A stretch of DNA of 64,000 bases from Ga0077548 sp035440445 (GCA_035440445.1 DAORMJ010000014.1:25766-89765), one strand, 5' to 3'. Shown: positions 53,797 through 64,000, counted from the first letter of the stretch. Numbers and translations: made by a program. Notes: generated from the sequence alone by a model not told the origin.

Positions 53797-53831
53797 CCAA
53801 AAAGCAATCCGCCCGGTGATGAGCCGGGCGG
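53797..53831 (-). terminator. Rho-independent terminator of the His/Tyr-rich small gene
   Basis: Perfect 8-bp stem CCGCCCGG (53809-53816) and CCGGGCGG (53824-53831) with a 7-nt loop. On the minus strand it is followed, after ATTGC, by TTTTT. It lies between the small exported gene and the Crp/Fnr gene, which therefore has its own promoter. Confidence 0.75.
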
Positions 53832-53875
53832 TTCTCAAGGAGGTCAACCAAGAGATTAGCAATGAGAAGTTTCGC

Positions 53876-54106
53876 TTAGAGGCAAACGTAGGCCTTGCCG
53901 TACTTGGTCCACTTCACGAAGCAGCCGGAGGGACCGTAGTAGCTGTAAACATACGGGTTGTAGTAGTAGTGGCCGTGCCAGTGATGCTTGTGCCAGTGCT
54001 TGTGCTTCCAGCCGGCTTCGGCAGCGGTCGTACCGGCCGAGAGCGTCAGGAGCGAAAGGGTCAGGGCGGCGGCGGTACCAGCGAGGATCTTCTTCAGGTT
54101 GGTCAT
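53876..54106 (-). CDS. Small exported His/Tyr-rich protein
   Basis: 76 aa. Strong signal peptide MTNLKKILAGTAAALTLSLLTLSAGTTAAEA (cleavage near residue 31) and a mature part of only about 45 residues containing WKHKHWHKHHWHGHYYYNP-type His, Trp and Tyr clusters, ending GCFVKWTKYGKAYVCL with two cysteines. Clustered histidines suggest metal binding, not shown. The ATG follows GGAGAGAGAA. Its own terminator follows. Similar tiny proteins are common in rhizobia and usually annotated as hypothetical. Confidence 0.82.
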   Translation of the reverse strand: MTNLKKILAGTAAALTLSLLTLSAGTTAAEAGWKHKHWHKHHWHGHYYYNPYVYSYYGPSGCFVKWTKYGKAYVCL

Positions 54107-54254
54107 TTCTCTCTCCATCATTTCGGAGCGACATCCGCTCCGTTCATGAGAAAGAACCTAAGGCAGGCTCGCGTGACGCCGTGTGATGACGATCACAGAT
54201 CGCAGTCTTCGAGCATCACGCTTGCGTGAATGAATGCCTGTTCAAGCGATTGAT

Positions 54255-54291
54255 AAATAAAGAAAAAGGGCGATTCCGAAGAATCGCCCTT
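54255..54291 (-). terminator. Rho-independent terminator of katA
   Basis: Perfect 11-bp inverted repeat AAGGGCGATTC (54266-54276) and GAATCGCCCTT (54281-54291) with a CGAA loop; on the minus strand it is followed by TTTCTTTATTT. It sits 26 nt beyond the katA stop. Confidence 0.88.
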
Positions 54292-54316
54292 CGTGATTTG
54301 CAGCTGGTCTGAATGC

Positions 54317-55777
54317 CTATTCAGCAGCGATTGCCGTATCGAGTTCTACGCCGACCGCTGCAGCAACGCCTTTTCCGTATTCTGGATCGGCTTTGTAGAA
54401 ATGCACGAGTTGCCGCTTGATGATTTCAACCGGCACACCGTCCATAGCAGCCTTGATGTTGTGGAAAAGCTGCTGCTTCTGATCGGCCGTCATGAGACGG
54501 AAGAGATCGCCGGGCTGACGATAGTCGTCATTGCCGTCGCGATGATTGTAGCGGTCCGCGTCACCCGAGATTTTCAGCGGCGGCTCGCGATATTGCTCCG
54601 CTTGCGCGGGGCCGCCGACCGTATTCGGCTCGTAATAAGCATCCGGATTCTCGTGTCCGGCAAGCCGCATCGAACCGTCTGCGTGATACGTGTTCACCGC
54701 GGAGCGCGGCTTGTTCACCGGCAGCTGGTGATGATTGACGCCGACGCGATAGCGATGCGCGTCCGCGTAAGAGAAGATGCGGGCCTGCAGCATCTTGTCC
54801 GGCGAATGGCCGATGCCCGGCACGATGTTGGAAGGCGCAAGTGCCGCCTGCTCGACTTCCGCGAAGTAGTTTTCGGGGTTCTTGTTGAGTTCAAGCATCC
54901 CGACTTCGATCAGCGGATAGTCGCCATGCGGCCAGACTTTCGTGAGATCGAACGGGTTGTACCAGTGCTTGCCGGCTTCTTCTTCCGGCATGATCTGCAC
55001 GTAGAACTTCCAGCGCGGAAATTCCTTGCGCTCGATCGCTTCATAGAGATCGCGCTGATGCGTTTCGCGGTCGTGGGCGATCTGCTGGCCGCCTTCGGCG
55101 TTGGTCCAGTTCTTGATGCCCTGTTCGGTCTTGAAGTGGAACTTGACCCAGAAGCGCTCGTTCTTCGCGTTGATGAACGAGTAAGTGTGCGAGCCGAAGC
55201 CGTCGACGTGCCGATAGCTCTGCGGCAGGCCGCGATCCGACATCAGGATCGTCACCTGATGCAGGCTCTCCGGCGAAAGCGACCAGAAGTCCCACATGGC
55301 GAGCGGTGAGCGCATATTGGTACGCGGGTGGCGCTTCTGCGTGTGGATGAAATCCGGAAACTTCAAGGGATCGCGCAGGAAGAACACTGGCGTATTGTTG
55401 CCGACGATGTCCCAGTTGCCTTCCTCGGTATAGAAGCGAAGTGCGAAACCGCGCACGTCGCGCTCGGCGTCTGCTGCACCGCGCTCGCCCGCGACGGTCG
55501 AGAAGCGCAGGAAGGCTTCGGTCTGCTTGCCAGGCTGCAGCGCCTTGGCCTTGGTATATTTCGAGATGTCCTTGGTGATCGTGAGCGTGCCATAGGCGCC
55601 CGAGCCCTTGGCGTGCACCGTGCGCTCGGGAATACGTTCGCGGTTCTGGTGCGCGAGCTTTTCGAGCAGGTGGAAGTCCTGCATCAGCAGGGGCCCGCGC
55701 GGACCGGCGGAAAGCGAATTCTGGTTGTCGGAGACGGGCGCGCCGCCTGCAGTCGTCATCACGGGTTTCTCGGCCAT
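54317..55777 (-). CDS. katA: Catalase (monofunctional heme catalase)
   Basis: Decomposes hydrogen peroxide. 486 aa, the small-subunit (clade 3) length. Catalytic His in RTVHAKGSGAYG (about 54), distal Asn in IVGNNTPVFF (about 127), and the heme-ligand Tyr in RIFSYADAHRYRVG (about 337). NADPH-binding-type C-terminal region present. The start MAEKPVMTTAGG follows GAGGAGGACC. Divergent from oxyR across 100 nt containing palindromes. No signal peptide: cytoplasmic. Confidence 0.97.
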   Translation of the reverse strand: MAEKPVMTTAGGAPVSDNQNSLSAGPRGPLLMQDFHLLEKLAHQNRERIPERTVHAKGSGAYGTLTITKDISKYTKAKALQPGKQTEAFLRFSTVAGERGAADAERDVRGFALRFYTEEGNWDIVGNNTPVFFLRDPLKFPDFIHTQKRHPRTNMRSPLAMWDFWSLSPESLHQVTILMSDRGLPQSYRHVDGFGSHTYSFINAKNERFWVKFHFKTEQGIKNWTNAEGGQQIAHDRETHQRDLYEAIERKEFPRWKFYVQIMPEEEAGKHWYNPFDLTKVWPHGDYPLIEVGMLELNKNPENYFAEVEQAALAPSNIVPGIGHSPDKMLQARIFSYADAHRYRVGVNHHQLPVNKPRSAVNTYHADGSMRLAGHENPDAYYEPNTVGGPAQAEQYREPPLKISGDADRYNHRDGNDDYRQPGDLFRLMTADQKQQLFHNIKAAMDGVPVEIIKRQLVHFYKADPEYGKGVAAAVGVELDTAIAAE

Positions 55778-55809
55778 GACGGTCCTCCTCTTTCTCTGGA
55801 AGAACTCCA

Positions 55810-55875
55810 GATAGGCGCTATCCTTGATAAGGTCTAATCTTATTGCCTGAGCCAACCGATAAGAATATCTTATCG
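55810..55875. promoter_or_regulatory. Tandem palindromes between katA and oxyR, probable OxyR operator
   Basis: Three related inverted repeats occupy most of the divergent intergenic region: GATAG-GCG-CTATC (55810-55822), ATAAG-N7-CTTAT (55827-55843) and CGATAAG-AATAT-CTTATCG (55857-55875, perfect 7-bp arms, ending 2 nt before the oxyR ATG). The ATAG/CTAT-like arms resemble OxyR sites, which follow a spaced ATAG...CTAT pattern. The third overlaps the oxyR translation start region, consistent with autoregulation. Inference from position and symmetry. Confidence 0.6.
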
Positions 55876-55877
55876 AT

Positions 55878-56771
55878 ATGCTTACCCTCCGCCAGCTACG
55901 CTACTTCGAGGCTGCCGCCCGGCTCGGCCATTTCGGCGAGGCGGCGGAGGAATGCTCGGTAAGCCAGCCGGCTCTCTCCATGCAGATCAAGGAGCTGGAA
56001 GCCGAACTCGGCGCGGCGTTGTTCGAGCGGAGGCCGGGCGAGGTGGTGCTCACCCCGCTGGGTCATGAGATCGCGGATCGCGCTTCCAGGATACTGCTCG
56101 CGGCCAACGATCTCTCGGCGATCGCGCGGCACCGGAGCAAGGTGCTGGTCGGCCCGCTGTCGCTCGGCATCATTCCGACGCTCGCCCCCTACATCCTGCC
56201 GCGCCTCCTCGTGCATCTGCAGAAAGCGCATCCGCAACTACGGTTGGAACTGCGCGAGGCGCAAACGAAAGCCATGCTTGCAGAACTCGCGCGAGGCGAA
56301 CTCGACCTGGTGATGGCGGCAATTCCAAACGCAATGCCCGACCTCGACGAGGCGCATCTGTTCGACGATCGCTTTCTGCTCGCTACACCATCGGACGACG
56401 GCAGGAAGGCCCGCGTCGACCCCGAGACGCTCGATCCGGCGCAACTGATTCTGCTCGAAGAAGGACATTGCCTGCGCGATCAGGCGCTTTCCTTCTGCGC
56501 GCCCGAGCGCGGGCTGATGAAGACCGGGCTCGGCGCGACTTCTCTTTCCACCGTGATGCAGATGGTTGCGAATGGCTATGGCGCGACCTTCATTCCGGAA
56601 ATCGCAGTGGAATCCGAGACGCGCGGCAGAAATCTTTCGCTGACGCGTTTCACCGCGCCCGAGCCTTCGCGCCGGATTGGTCTCGTCTGGCGCAAGACCT
56701 CGCCTCGCAAGCGCGACTTCGAAGCGTTCGGCGAAGCGGTGCGAGACGCGCTGAAGCCAAAGCACAAATAG
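55878..56771 (+). CDS. oxyR: LysR-type hydrogen-peroxide sensor OxyR
   Basis: Peroxide-sensing activator of catalase and related genes. 297 aa: LysR helix-turn-helix FGEAAEECSVSQPALSMQIKELE (about 17-40) and a regulatory domain with the two redox cysteines spaced exactly as in E. coli OxyR (Cys-x8-Cys in HCLRDQALSFC, about residue 198). Together with the divergent katA and shared palindromes this makes OxyR more likely than a generic LysR regulator. Ends at a bidirectional terminator shared with pnp. Confidence 0.95.
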   Translation: MLTLRQLRYFEAAARLGHFGEAAEECSVSQPALSMQIKELEAELGAALFERRPGEVVLTPLGHEIADRASRILLAANDLSAIARHRSKVLVGPLSLGIIPTLAPYILPRLLVHLQKAHPQLRLELREAQTKAMLAELARGELDLVMAAIPNAMPDLDEAHLFDDRFLLATPSDDGRKARVDPETLDPAQLILLEEGHCLRDQALSFCAPERGLMKTGLGATSLSTVMQMVANGYGATFIPEIAVESETRGRNLSLTRFTAPEPSRRIGLVWRKTSPRKRDFEAFGEAVRDALKPKHK

Positions 56772-56784
56772 AAGCGGGCAAAGA

Positions 56785-56813
56785 AAAAGGGCGGCTGGAT
56801 CAGCCGCCCTTTT
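56785..56813. terminator. Bidirectional rho-independent terminator between oxyR and pnp
   Basis: Perfect 13-bp inverted repeat AAAAGGGCGGCTG (56785-56797) and CAGCCGCCCTTTT (56801-56813) with a GAT loop. On the plus strand it ends in TTTTATAA, and on the minus strand in TTTTTCTTT, so it can stop both convergent transcripts. Confidence 0.92.
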
Positions 56814-56834
56814 ATAATCGGAAGTGAAGCAGGA

Positions 56835-58985
56835 TTACTCGGCTGCCGGTTCGGCGGCAGCCTGCTTCGCCTTGTGCTCGATGTCTTCGCCGGTCTGCTG
56901 ATCGACCGCCTTCATCGAGAGGCGGACCTTGCCGCGCTCGTCGACGCCGAGGAGCTTCACCTTCACCATGTCGCCTTCCTTGACGACATCGGAGGGCTTG
57001 TTCACGCGGCTTGCCGCGAGCTGGCTGACATGCACGAGGCCGTCTTTGGCACCGAAGAAGTTCACGAAGGCGCCGAAGTCGACGACCTTGACGACCTTGC
57101 CGTCATAGATCGTGCCGACTTCCGGCTCGGACGTGAGCGACTTGATCCACTTGATCGCGGCTTCGATCGCTTCGCCCTTGGAAGAAGCGACCTTAACGGT
57201 GCCGTCGTCCTCGACGTTGATCTTGGCGCCGGTCTTTTCCACGATCTCGCGGATCACCTTGCCGCCGGTGCCGATCACGTCGCGGATCTTGTCGGTCGGG
57301 ATCTTGATGACCTCGATGCGCGGTGCATGCTCGCCGAGCTGCGGACGCGCGGCGGTCAGTGCCTTCGACATCTCGCCGAGAATATGCAGACGACCGTCCT
57401 TCGCCTGGCGAAGGGCTACCTGCATGATTTCTTCGGTGATGCCTGCGATCTTGATGTCCATCTGCAGTGCGGTGACGCCGTTCTCGGTGCCCGCGACCTT
57501 GAAGTCCATGTCGCCGAGGTGATCTTCATCACCGAGAATGTCGGAGAGCACCGCATAGCGGTTGCCTTCGAGGATCAGGCCCATCGCGATGCCTGCAACC
57601 GGCGAACGCAGCGGCACGCCGGCATCCATCAGCGACAGCGAAGTGCCGCAGACGGTGGCCATCGAGGAGGAGCCGTTCGATTCGAGGATCTCCGACACGA
57701 CGCGGATCGTGTAGGGGAATTCGGTCTGCGGCGGCAGCATCGGATGCACTGCGCGCCAGGCCAGCTTGCCGTGACCGACTTCGCGGCGGCCGGGCGAACC
57801 CATGCGGCCCGCTTCACCGACCGAGAACGGCGGGAAGTTGTAGTGCAGCAGGAAGTTTTCCTTGTAGGTGCCGGGCAGCGCGTCGATCCACTGCTCGTCC
57901 TCTGCGGTGCCGAGGGTGGCGATGCAGAGCGCCTGCGTTTCGCCGCGCGTGAAGAGCGCGGAGCCGTGCGTGCGCGGCAACACGCCGACCATCGCCTCGA
58001 TCGGACGGACGGTCTTCACGTCGCGGCCGTCGATGCGGATGCCAGTGTCGAGGATCGAGTTGCGGACGATGTCGGCCTCGAGTTCCTTGAGCACTTCGCC
58101 GACCAGCGAAGGCGCCGGTGCGTCGGGATTGGTCCCGTCGCCGAGGATCGCTTCCTTGGCCTTCTTCTTGGCGGCACCGACCGCGTTGTAGCGGTCCTGC
58201 TTGACCTTGTTGCCGTAGGCGGCGCGAAGGTCGGCTTCGGCGAGCGCCTTGAGCTTTTCCTTGAGCGCGGAATTGTCCGGCGCGTTCAGTTCGCGCGGCT
58301 CCTTCGCGGCCTTTTCGGCCAGACGAATGATCGCGTCGATCACCGGCTGGAAGTGCCGGTGGCCGAACATGACCGAGCCGAGCATCACTTCTTCGGTGAG
58401 TTCCTGCGCTTCGGATTCCACCATCAGCACGGCGTCCTTGGTGCCGGCGACGACGAGATCGAGCGTCGATTCCTTCATCTCTTCGAGCGTCGGGTTGAGC
58501 ACGTATTCGCCGTTGATGAAGCCGACGCGGGCACCACCGATCGGGCCCATGAAGGGCGCACCGGAGATCGTGAGCGCGGCAGACGAGGCGACCATTGCGA
58601 GAATGTCCGGATCGTTTTCCAGATCGTGCTGCAGCACGTGGATCACGACCTGGGTTTCATTGCGCCAGCCTTCGGCGAACAGCGGACGGATCGGGCGGTC
58701 GATCAGCCGCGAGATCAGCGTCTCGCGTTCGGTCGGGCGTCCCTCGCGCTTGAAGTAACCGCCCGGGATGCGGCCGGCTGCATAAAACTTCTCGATGAAA
58801 TGAACCGAGAGCGGCAGGAAATCGATGCCGGCCTTGGCTTCTTTCGCTGCGACCACGGTCGCGAGCAACGTGGTGTCGCCGTAGGTGGCGAGGACGGCGC
58901 CGTCGGCCTGACGCGCCATGTGACCGGTTTCGAGGACGAGCTTGCGTCCACCCCAGTCGAGTTCTTCACGATGAATTTCGAACAT
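56835..58985 (-). CDS. pnp: Polyribonucleotide nucleotidyltransferase (PNPase)
   Basis: 3'-5' phosphorolytic exoribonuclease, core of RNA decay. 716 aa: two RNase PH domains (first with RLIDRPIRPLFAEGW; second, catalytic, with GRREVGHGKLAWRA and SGSSSMATVCGTSLSLMDAGV-type sequence), an alpha-helical linker, then KH (KIRDVIGTGGKVIREI) and S1 (VKVVDFGAFVNFFGAKDGLVHVSQL) RNA-binding domains. 211 nt after rpsO, a leader holding three hairpins; rpsO-pnp order is near-universal. Confidence 0.98.
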   Translation of the reverse strand: MFEIHREELDWGGRKLVLETGHMARQADGAVLATYGDTTLLATVVAAKEAKAGIDFLPLSVHFIEKFYAAGRIPGGYFKREGRPTERETLISRLIDRPIRPLFAEGWRNETQVVIHVLQHDLENDPDILAMVASSAALTISGAPFMGPIGGARVGFINGEYVLNPTLEEMKESTLDLVVAGTKDAVLMVESEAQELTEEVMLGSVMFGHRHFQPVIDAIIRLAEKAAKEPRELNAPDNSALKEKLKALAEADLRAAYGNKVKQDRYNAVGAAKKKAKEAILGDGTNPDAPAPSLVGEVLKELEADIVRNSILDTGIRIDGRDVKTVRPIEAMVGVLPRTHGSALFTRGETQALCIATLGTAEDEQWIDALPGTYKENFLLHYNFPPFSVGEAGRMGSPGRREVGHGKLAWRAVHPMLPPQTEFPYTIRVVSEILESNGSSSMATVCGTSLSLMDAGVPLRSPVAGIAMGLILEGNRYAVLSDILGDEDHLGDMDFKVAGTENGVTALQMDIKIAGITEEIMQVALRQAKDGRLHILGEMSKALTAARPQLGEHAPRIEVIKIPTDKIRDVIGTGGKVIREIVEKTGAKINVEDDGTVKVASSKGEAIEAAIKWIKSLTSEPEVGTIYDGKVVKVVDFGAFVNFFGAKDGLVHVSQLAASRVNKPSDVVKEGDMVKVKLLGVDERGKVRLSMKAVDQQTGEDIEHKAKQAAAEPAAE

Positions 58986-59036
58986 TTCTCTTTCCCATCA
59001 TCATCGGCGAACGGGAAAGCCATGGGCAAGATAACG

Positions 59037-59178
59037 AGACGCTCTTCCGCGTGCGCTTCACGCGAAAGGGGAAAGAGCGTCTGGCAATCCTGCCATGACT
59101 TGTCCGGGTCCGTCGCTTTTGCGGCGGCGAATTCCGCCGCGTCATACTGGGCCAGTCGCGCGGGACCATTCCCGCGCG
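59037..59178 (-). promoter_or_regulatory. Stacked hairpins in the rpsO-pnp intercistronic leader
   Basis: Three inverted repeats: (1) 59037-59082, outer arms AGACGCTCTT/AAGAGCGTCT (10 bp) enclosing a second perfect hairpin CGCGTG/CACGCG; (2) 59121-59140, GCGGCGG/CCGCCGC; (3) 59157-59178, CGCGCGGGA/TCCCGCGCG with a CCAT tetraloop. None is followed by a T-run on the minus strand, so they look less like terminators than like processing or regulatory stems. In E. coli the pnp leader is cut by RNase III and autoregulated; the same here is inference. Confidence 0.55.
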
Positions 59179-59196
59179 CGGCCGTACTCACCTGCC

Positions 59197-59466
59197 TTAG
59201 CGGCGGATGTTGAGCTTCTCGATGAGCGCCTTGTAGCGCGCTTCATCTTTCTTCTTCAGGTAGTCCAGGATCGAACGGCGATGCGAGACGAGCTTCAGGA
59301 GACCGCGACGCGAATGGTTGTCCTTCGTGTGGGTCTTGAAGTGCTCGGTCAGGTTCGCGATGCGCTCGGAGAGGATCGCGACCTGCACTTCCGGAGAACC
59401 GGTGTCGTCCTTCTTGGTGGCATTGTCCTTGATGAGCGCCTGTTTGCGCTCGGCAGTGATCGACAT
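59197..59466 (-). CDS. rpsO: 30S ribosomal protein S15
   Basis: 16S-binding ribosomal protein of the platform. 89 aa; typical features KDDTGSPEVQVAILSERIANLTEHFKTH, RGLLKLVSHRRSILDYLKKKD. Full family length. Lies between truB (163 nt upstream) and pnp. Confidence 0.98.
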   Translation of the reverse strand: MSITAERKQALIKDNATKKDDTGSPEVQVAILSERIANLTEHFKTHTKDNHSRRGLLKLVSHRRSILDYLKKKDEARYKALIEKLNIRR

Positions 59467-59628
59467 CGGATGCTCCTTTTTTGCTGGAGTGGATCGTGGC
59501 CCAACCGGGATGTCGTCCAGTAAGGTCGTATGAAGGCTCGGGCTCAGGGCCCGAACGCGCGCGGAATATAGCCAAAAGCCCGCGGAAGGCGAGGAAAAAC
59601 ATTTTAATCGCGGCTTTTCGCTAAGTCC

Positions 59629-60549
59629 TTATCGCGCAAGGTTAAAAATGCGGCGCGGGTGCAGTTCGCCGGCTTCCATCTCGCCCAGCGCCACCAAAGC
59701 GCCATGGACGCAGACCGACACCGGACCCTCGAAAATAGGGGCGTCGCGGCCCCTCAGGAACACGCTCTGGCCTTGCGTGAGCCGCTGGGCATCGTGCTCC
59801 GAGACCTTGACCGCGGGCAGCGAACGCAGACCCGCGGCAACCGGGTCCATGAGCGCAAAGAGCGTCGCATCGTCGGTGCTCGCCTGTTCGAGCTCGACCA
59901 GGTTGACGGTATCGTCCTCGGCAAAGTCGCCGACCAGCGTGCGGCGGAGCACGCTCACATGGCCGAGGCAGCCGAGCGTGCGGCCGATGTCGCGCGCAAG
60001 CGAGCGCACATAGGTGCCCTTGCCACATTCGACCTCGAATTCGGCGTGGTCGGCGTCCGGCATCGAAAGCAGACGGAACGCATCGATTTCGATTTCACGA
60101 GGCGCGAGCGCGACGCTTTCGCCCGCGCGCGCGAGATCGTAGGCGCGCTCGCCATCGACCTTCAGCGCGGAAAACTGCGGCGGCGTCTGCAGGATGGTGC
60201 CGGTGAAAGAGGGCAGCAGCGCTTCGAGCGCCTCCCGGCTAGGCCGGGTCTCCGAGCGCGCGGTCTCCTTTCCTTCGGCGTCGTCGCTATCGGTCTCGAT
60301 CCCGAAGCGCACCGTGAAACGATAGATCTTCCGCCCATCCTGCACGAAGGGCACGGTCTTGGTCGCTTCGCCGAGCGCGATCGGCAACACGCCGGTCGCA
60401 AGCGGATCGAGCGTGCCCGCATGTCCCGCTTTCTTTGCCTTGAAGATGCGCCGCACGGCGGCAACTGCCGTGGTCGACGTCATGCCGAGTGGCTTGTCGA
60501 GCACCACCCAGCCGGATACGTCGCGCTTCTCGCGTCTCGGCTGGCTCAT
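59629..60549 (-). CDS. truB: tRNA pseudouridine(55) synthase TruB
   Basis: Makes the universal pseudouridine-55 in the T-loop. 306 aa: opening GWVVLDKPLGMTSTTAVAAVRRI, catalytic Asp in HAGTLDPLATGVLPIALGEAT (about 50), and ALKVDGERAYDLARAG. The C-terminal PUA-like domain (about 240-306) is present. The start overlaps rbfA by 4 bases (ATGA). Confidence 0.97.
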   Translation of the reverse strand: MSQPRREKRDVSGWVVLDKPLGMTSTTAVAAVRRIFKAKKAGHAGTLDPLATGVLPIALGEATKTVPFVQDGRKIYRFTVRFGIETDSDDAEGKETARSETRPSREALEALLPSFTGTILQTPPQFSALKVDGERAYDLARAGESVALAPREIEIDAFRLLSMPDADHAEFEVECGKGTYVRSLARDIGRTLGCLGHVSVLRRTLVGDFAEDDTVNLVELEQASTDDATLFALMDPVAAGLRSLPAVKVSEHDAQRLTQGQSVFLRGRDAPIFEGPVSVCVHGALVALGEMEAGELHPRRIFNLAR

Positions 60550-60941
60550 GCTTCGTCCTCGCGCTTGAGGTCGCGCTGCACTTCGGGCTGCTTCAGGAGA
60601 CGATCGATTTCGTCGGCGCGGTCGAAGCGCTCGTCGATCCGGAAATGCAGATCCGGCGCGAACTTGGCATTGATTTTCTTCGCAACGACGCCCCGCATGT
60701 ATTTCTTGTTGCGGTTCAGGGCATCCAGCACCGCACGCTCGTCCTTGCCGCCGAGCGGCATGATGTAGGCAGTCGCGTGCCGGAGGTCCGGCGTCATTGC
60801 AACTTCGGGGATGGTGATGACGTGGGTTTCCAGCACGGGATCGTGCACTTCGCCGCGCGAGAATATTTCGGCAAGCGCATGGCGCACGAGTTCACCCATG
60901 CGCAGCATGCGTTGCGAGGGGGCTTTCTCTTTTCCGCTCAT
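60546..60941 (-). CDS. rbfA: Ribosome-binding factor A
   Basis: Late-stage 30S assembly factor needed for 16S maturation. 131 aa KH-type fold: QRMLRMGELVRHALAEIF, VHDPVL, VTIPEVAMTPDLRHATAYIMPLGG, and APDLHFRIDERFDRADEIDRLL. The start MSGKEKAPSQ overlaps the ycxB gene by 4 bases. C-terminal tail is short. Confidence 0.97.
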   Translation of the reverse strand: MSGKEKAPSQRMLRMGELVRHALAEIFSRGEVHDPVLETHVITIPEVAMTPDLRHATAYIMPLGGKDERAVLDALNRNKKYMRGVVAKKINAKFAPDLHFRIDERFDRADEIDRLLKQPEVQRDLKREDEA

Positions 60942-61498
60942 TGTGCGGCTCCAGTCTTTAGCTTGGCGAAAGCCAGTATCCGGTCGGCTTCCGCCTGTGA
61001 ATCGAATGCGCGGCGCGGCAGGATCAATCCGCTGTTTCTGCCTGTGAAGAGAATGATGCAACCGCGCGCGTCGGCGACGCGCTGCACGGCATCCCAAGGA
61101 ATCTCCGATACGACCTTCCCGAGCCTCGAAATGATCCCTTGCTCGGTCAATGAAATCTCGCTTTCGCCCTGACCGATCAACTGTCCCGCGAGCGTGTCGC
61201 GGATCAGCCACGGGAACAGGACGAAGGTGTGAAACGCGTAAAACAACGCACCCAAAAGCACCACGATGATGACCGGCGCAAAGCTGCCGAAATAGGGGTG
61301 AAAGGTCTGGCGGAACGCGCGCGAAAACAGAAACGGCATCGTCAGGATCAGCGCGAGACCCCAATAAGCCGCGGGCGTCAACATCGCGGAAACGCGCTCG
61401 GCCCAAGTGTATTTCGTCGCGCGCAAGAGCGCGATGTATTCCTGCATCGTCAGACGAAAACGCAGGACCGCTTGTGGAGGTGAATCGGTGTTTTGCAT
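60938..61498 (-). CDS. YcxB-like membrane protein
   Basis: 186 aa with two membrane helices (about residues 45-63 and 74-95) and a C-terminal soluble domain (EISLTEQGIISRLGKVVSEIPWDAVQRVADARGCIILFTG), the layout of the YcxB family of unknown function. Located between infB and rbfA, where a gene is often absent; it overlaps rbfA by 4 bases. Its ATG directly follows the T-run of an apparent infB terminator and has no clear unobstructed Shine-Dalgarno, so translation or transcription here may be unusual. Confidence 0.82.
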   Translation of the reverse strand: MQNTDSPPQAVLRFRLTMQEYIALLRATKYTWAERVSAMLTPAAYWGLALILTMPFLFSRAFRQTFHPYFGSFAPVIIVVLLGALFYAFHTFVLFPWLIRDTLAGQLIGQGESEISLTEQGIISRLGKVVSEIPWDAVQRVADARGCIILFTGRNSGLILPRRAFDSQAEADRILAFAKLKTGAAQ

Positions 61499-61501
61499 CG
61501 A

Positions 61502-61537
61502 TAAAAACGCCCGCCCGGGATCGAACCGGTGCGGGCG
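61502..61537 (-). terminator. Rho-independent terminator or attenuator after infB
   Basis: Two-tier stem on the minus strand: CGCCCGC pairs with GCGGGCG (61508-61514 and 61531-61537), and inside it CCGG pairs with CCGG around a GATCGAA loop, followed by TTTTTAT. It begins 13 nt beyond the infB stop, and its T-run ends 3 nt before the ycxB ATG. Confidence 0.8.
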
Positions 61538-61550
61538 CCTAAGCTAACGT

Positions 61551-64000
<2,450 letters not shown>

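Noticed and set aside
56874..59213. Long plus-strand open frame of about 780 codons antisense to pnp
   Set aside because: A GC-rich codon-position shadow; the opposite strand encodes full PNPase with all domains.

Overview
The window is a stretch of core chromosome from a GC-rich alphaproteobacterium, most likely order Hyphomicrobiales (Rhizobiales). This rests on gene content and order: lptB-rpoN-hpf-ptsN; trpF-trpB-trpA-accD-folC; the kinase-tsaE-amgK-murU-addB-addA-trxA block; irr-fabA-fabB-fabI with a heme-regulatory Cys-Pro motif in Irr; a TsaE-phosphotransferase fusion; a cysteine-less N-terminus in AccD; and rpsT-dnaA-dnaN-recF-gyrB. There are no insertion sequences, phage genes, CRISPR arrays or obvious transferred islands. 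A run of 16 Ns at 63779-63794 shows this is a draft scaffold.

Layout. 1-3.7 kb: lptB (5' end outside the window), rpoN, hpf and ptsN. 3.7-5.2 kb (minus): a DUF1150 protein and an Hsp20 chaperone, tRNA-Ala(GGC), and an FYDLN_acid (TIGR02300) protein. 5.3-17.8 kb (plus): aroA-cmk-rpsA, sppA, ihfB, lapA, an ornithine-cyclodeaminase-family gene, trpF-trpB-(secreted hypothetical)-trpA, accD and folC. 17.8-29.6 kb (minus): a tightly packed operon running from a DivL-like sensor kinase through tsaE-amgK, murU, addB and addA to trxA, closed by a clear intrinsic terminator. 29.7-35.4 kb (minus): cysK with an Rrf2 regulator, then ubiE-ubiB and coaBC-dut. 35.5-37.6 kb (plus): a frameshifted mutM, an enoyl-CoA hydratase and rpsT. 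37.65-38.5 kb: an 845-nt gene-free leader before dnaA. 38.5-45.2 kb: dnaA, dnaN, recF and gyrB. 45.3-49.6 kb: assorted metabolic genes and irr. 49.9-53.1 kb: fabA-fabB-fabI plus a secreted protein. 53.1-56.8 kb: a Crp/Fnr regulator, a tiny His/Tyr-rich exported protein, and divergent katA/oxyR. 56.8-64 kb (minus): infB-ycxB-rbfA-truB-rpsO-pnp.

How the genes work together. Replication initiation and DNA repair (dnaA, dnaN, recF, gyrB, addAB, mutM), translation (rpsA, rpsT, rpsO, infB, rbfA, truB, pnp, hpf), tryptophan, fatty-acid and CoA synthesis, ubiquinone synthesis, peroxide defence (katA/oxyR) and iron regulation (irr) account for nearly all of the DNA. No wholly new system stands out. 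The points most worth a second look are: the broken mutM; the TsaE-AmgK fusion next to murU and a DivL-like kinase that keeps its histidine; the secreted protein translationally coupled between trpB and trpA; palindromes between katA and oxyR; stacked hairpins in the pnp leader; a terminator touching the ycxB start codon; and lineage-type losses of metal-binding or active-site cysteines in AccD, CoaBC, MoeB and the Rrf2 regulator.
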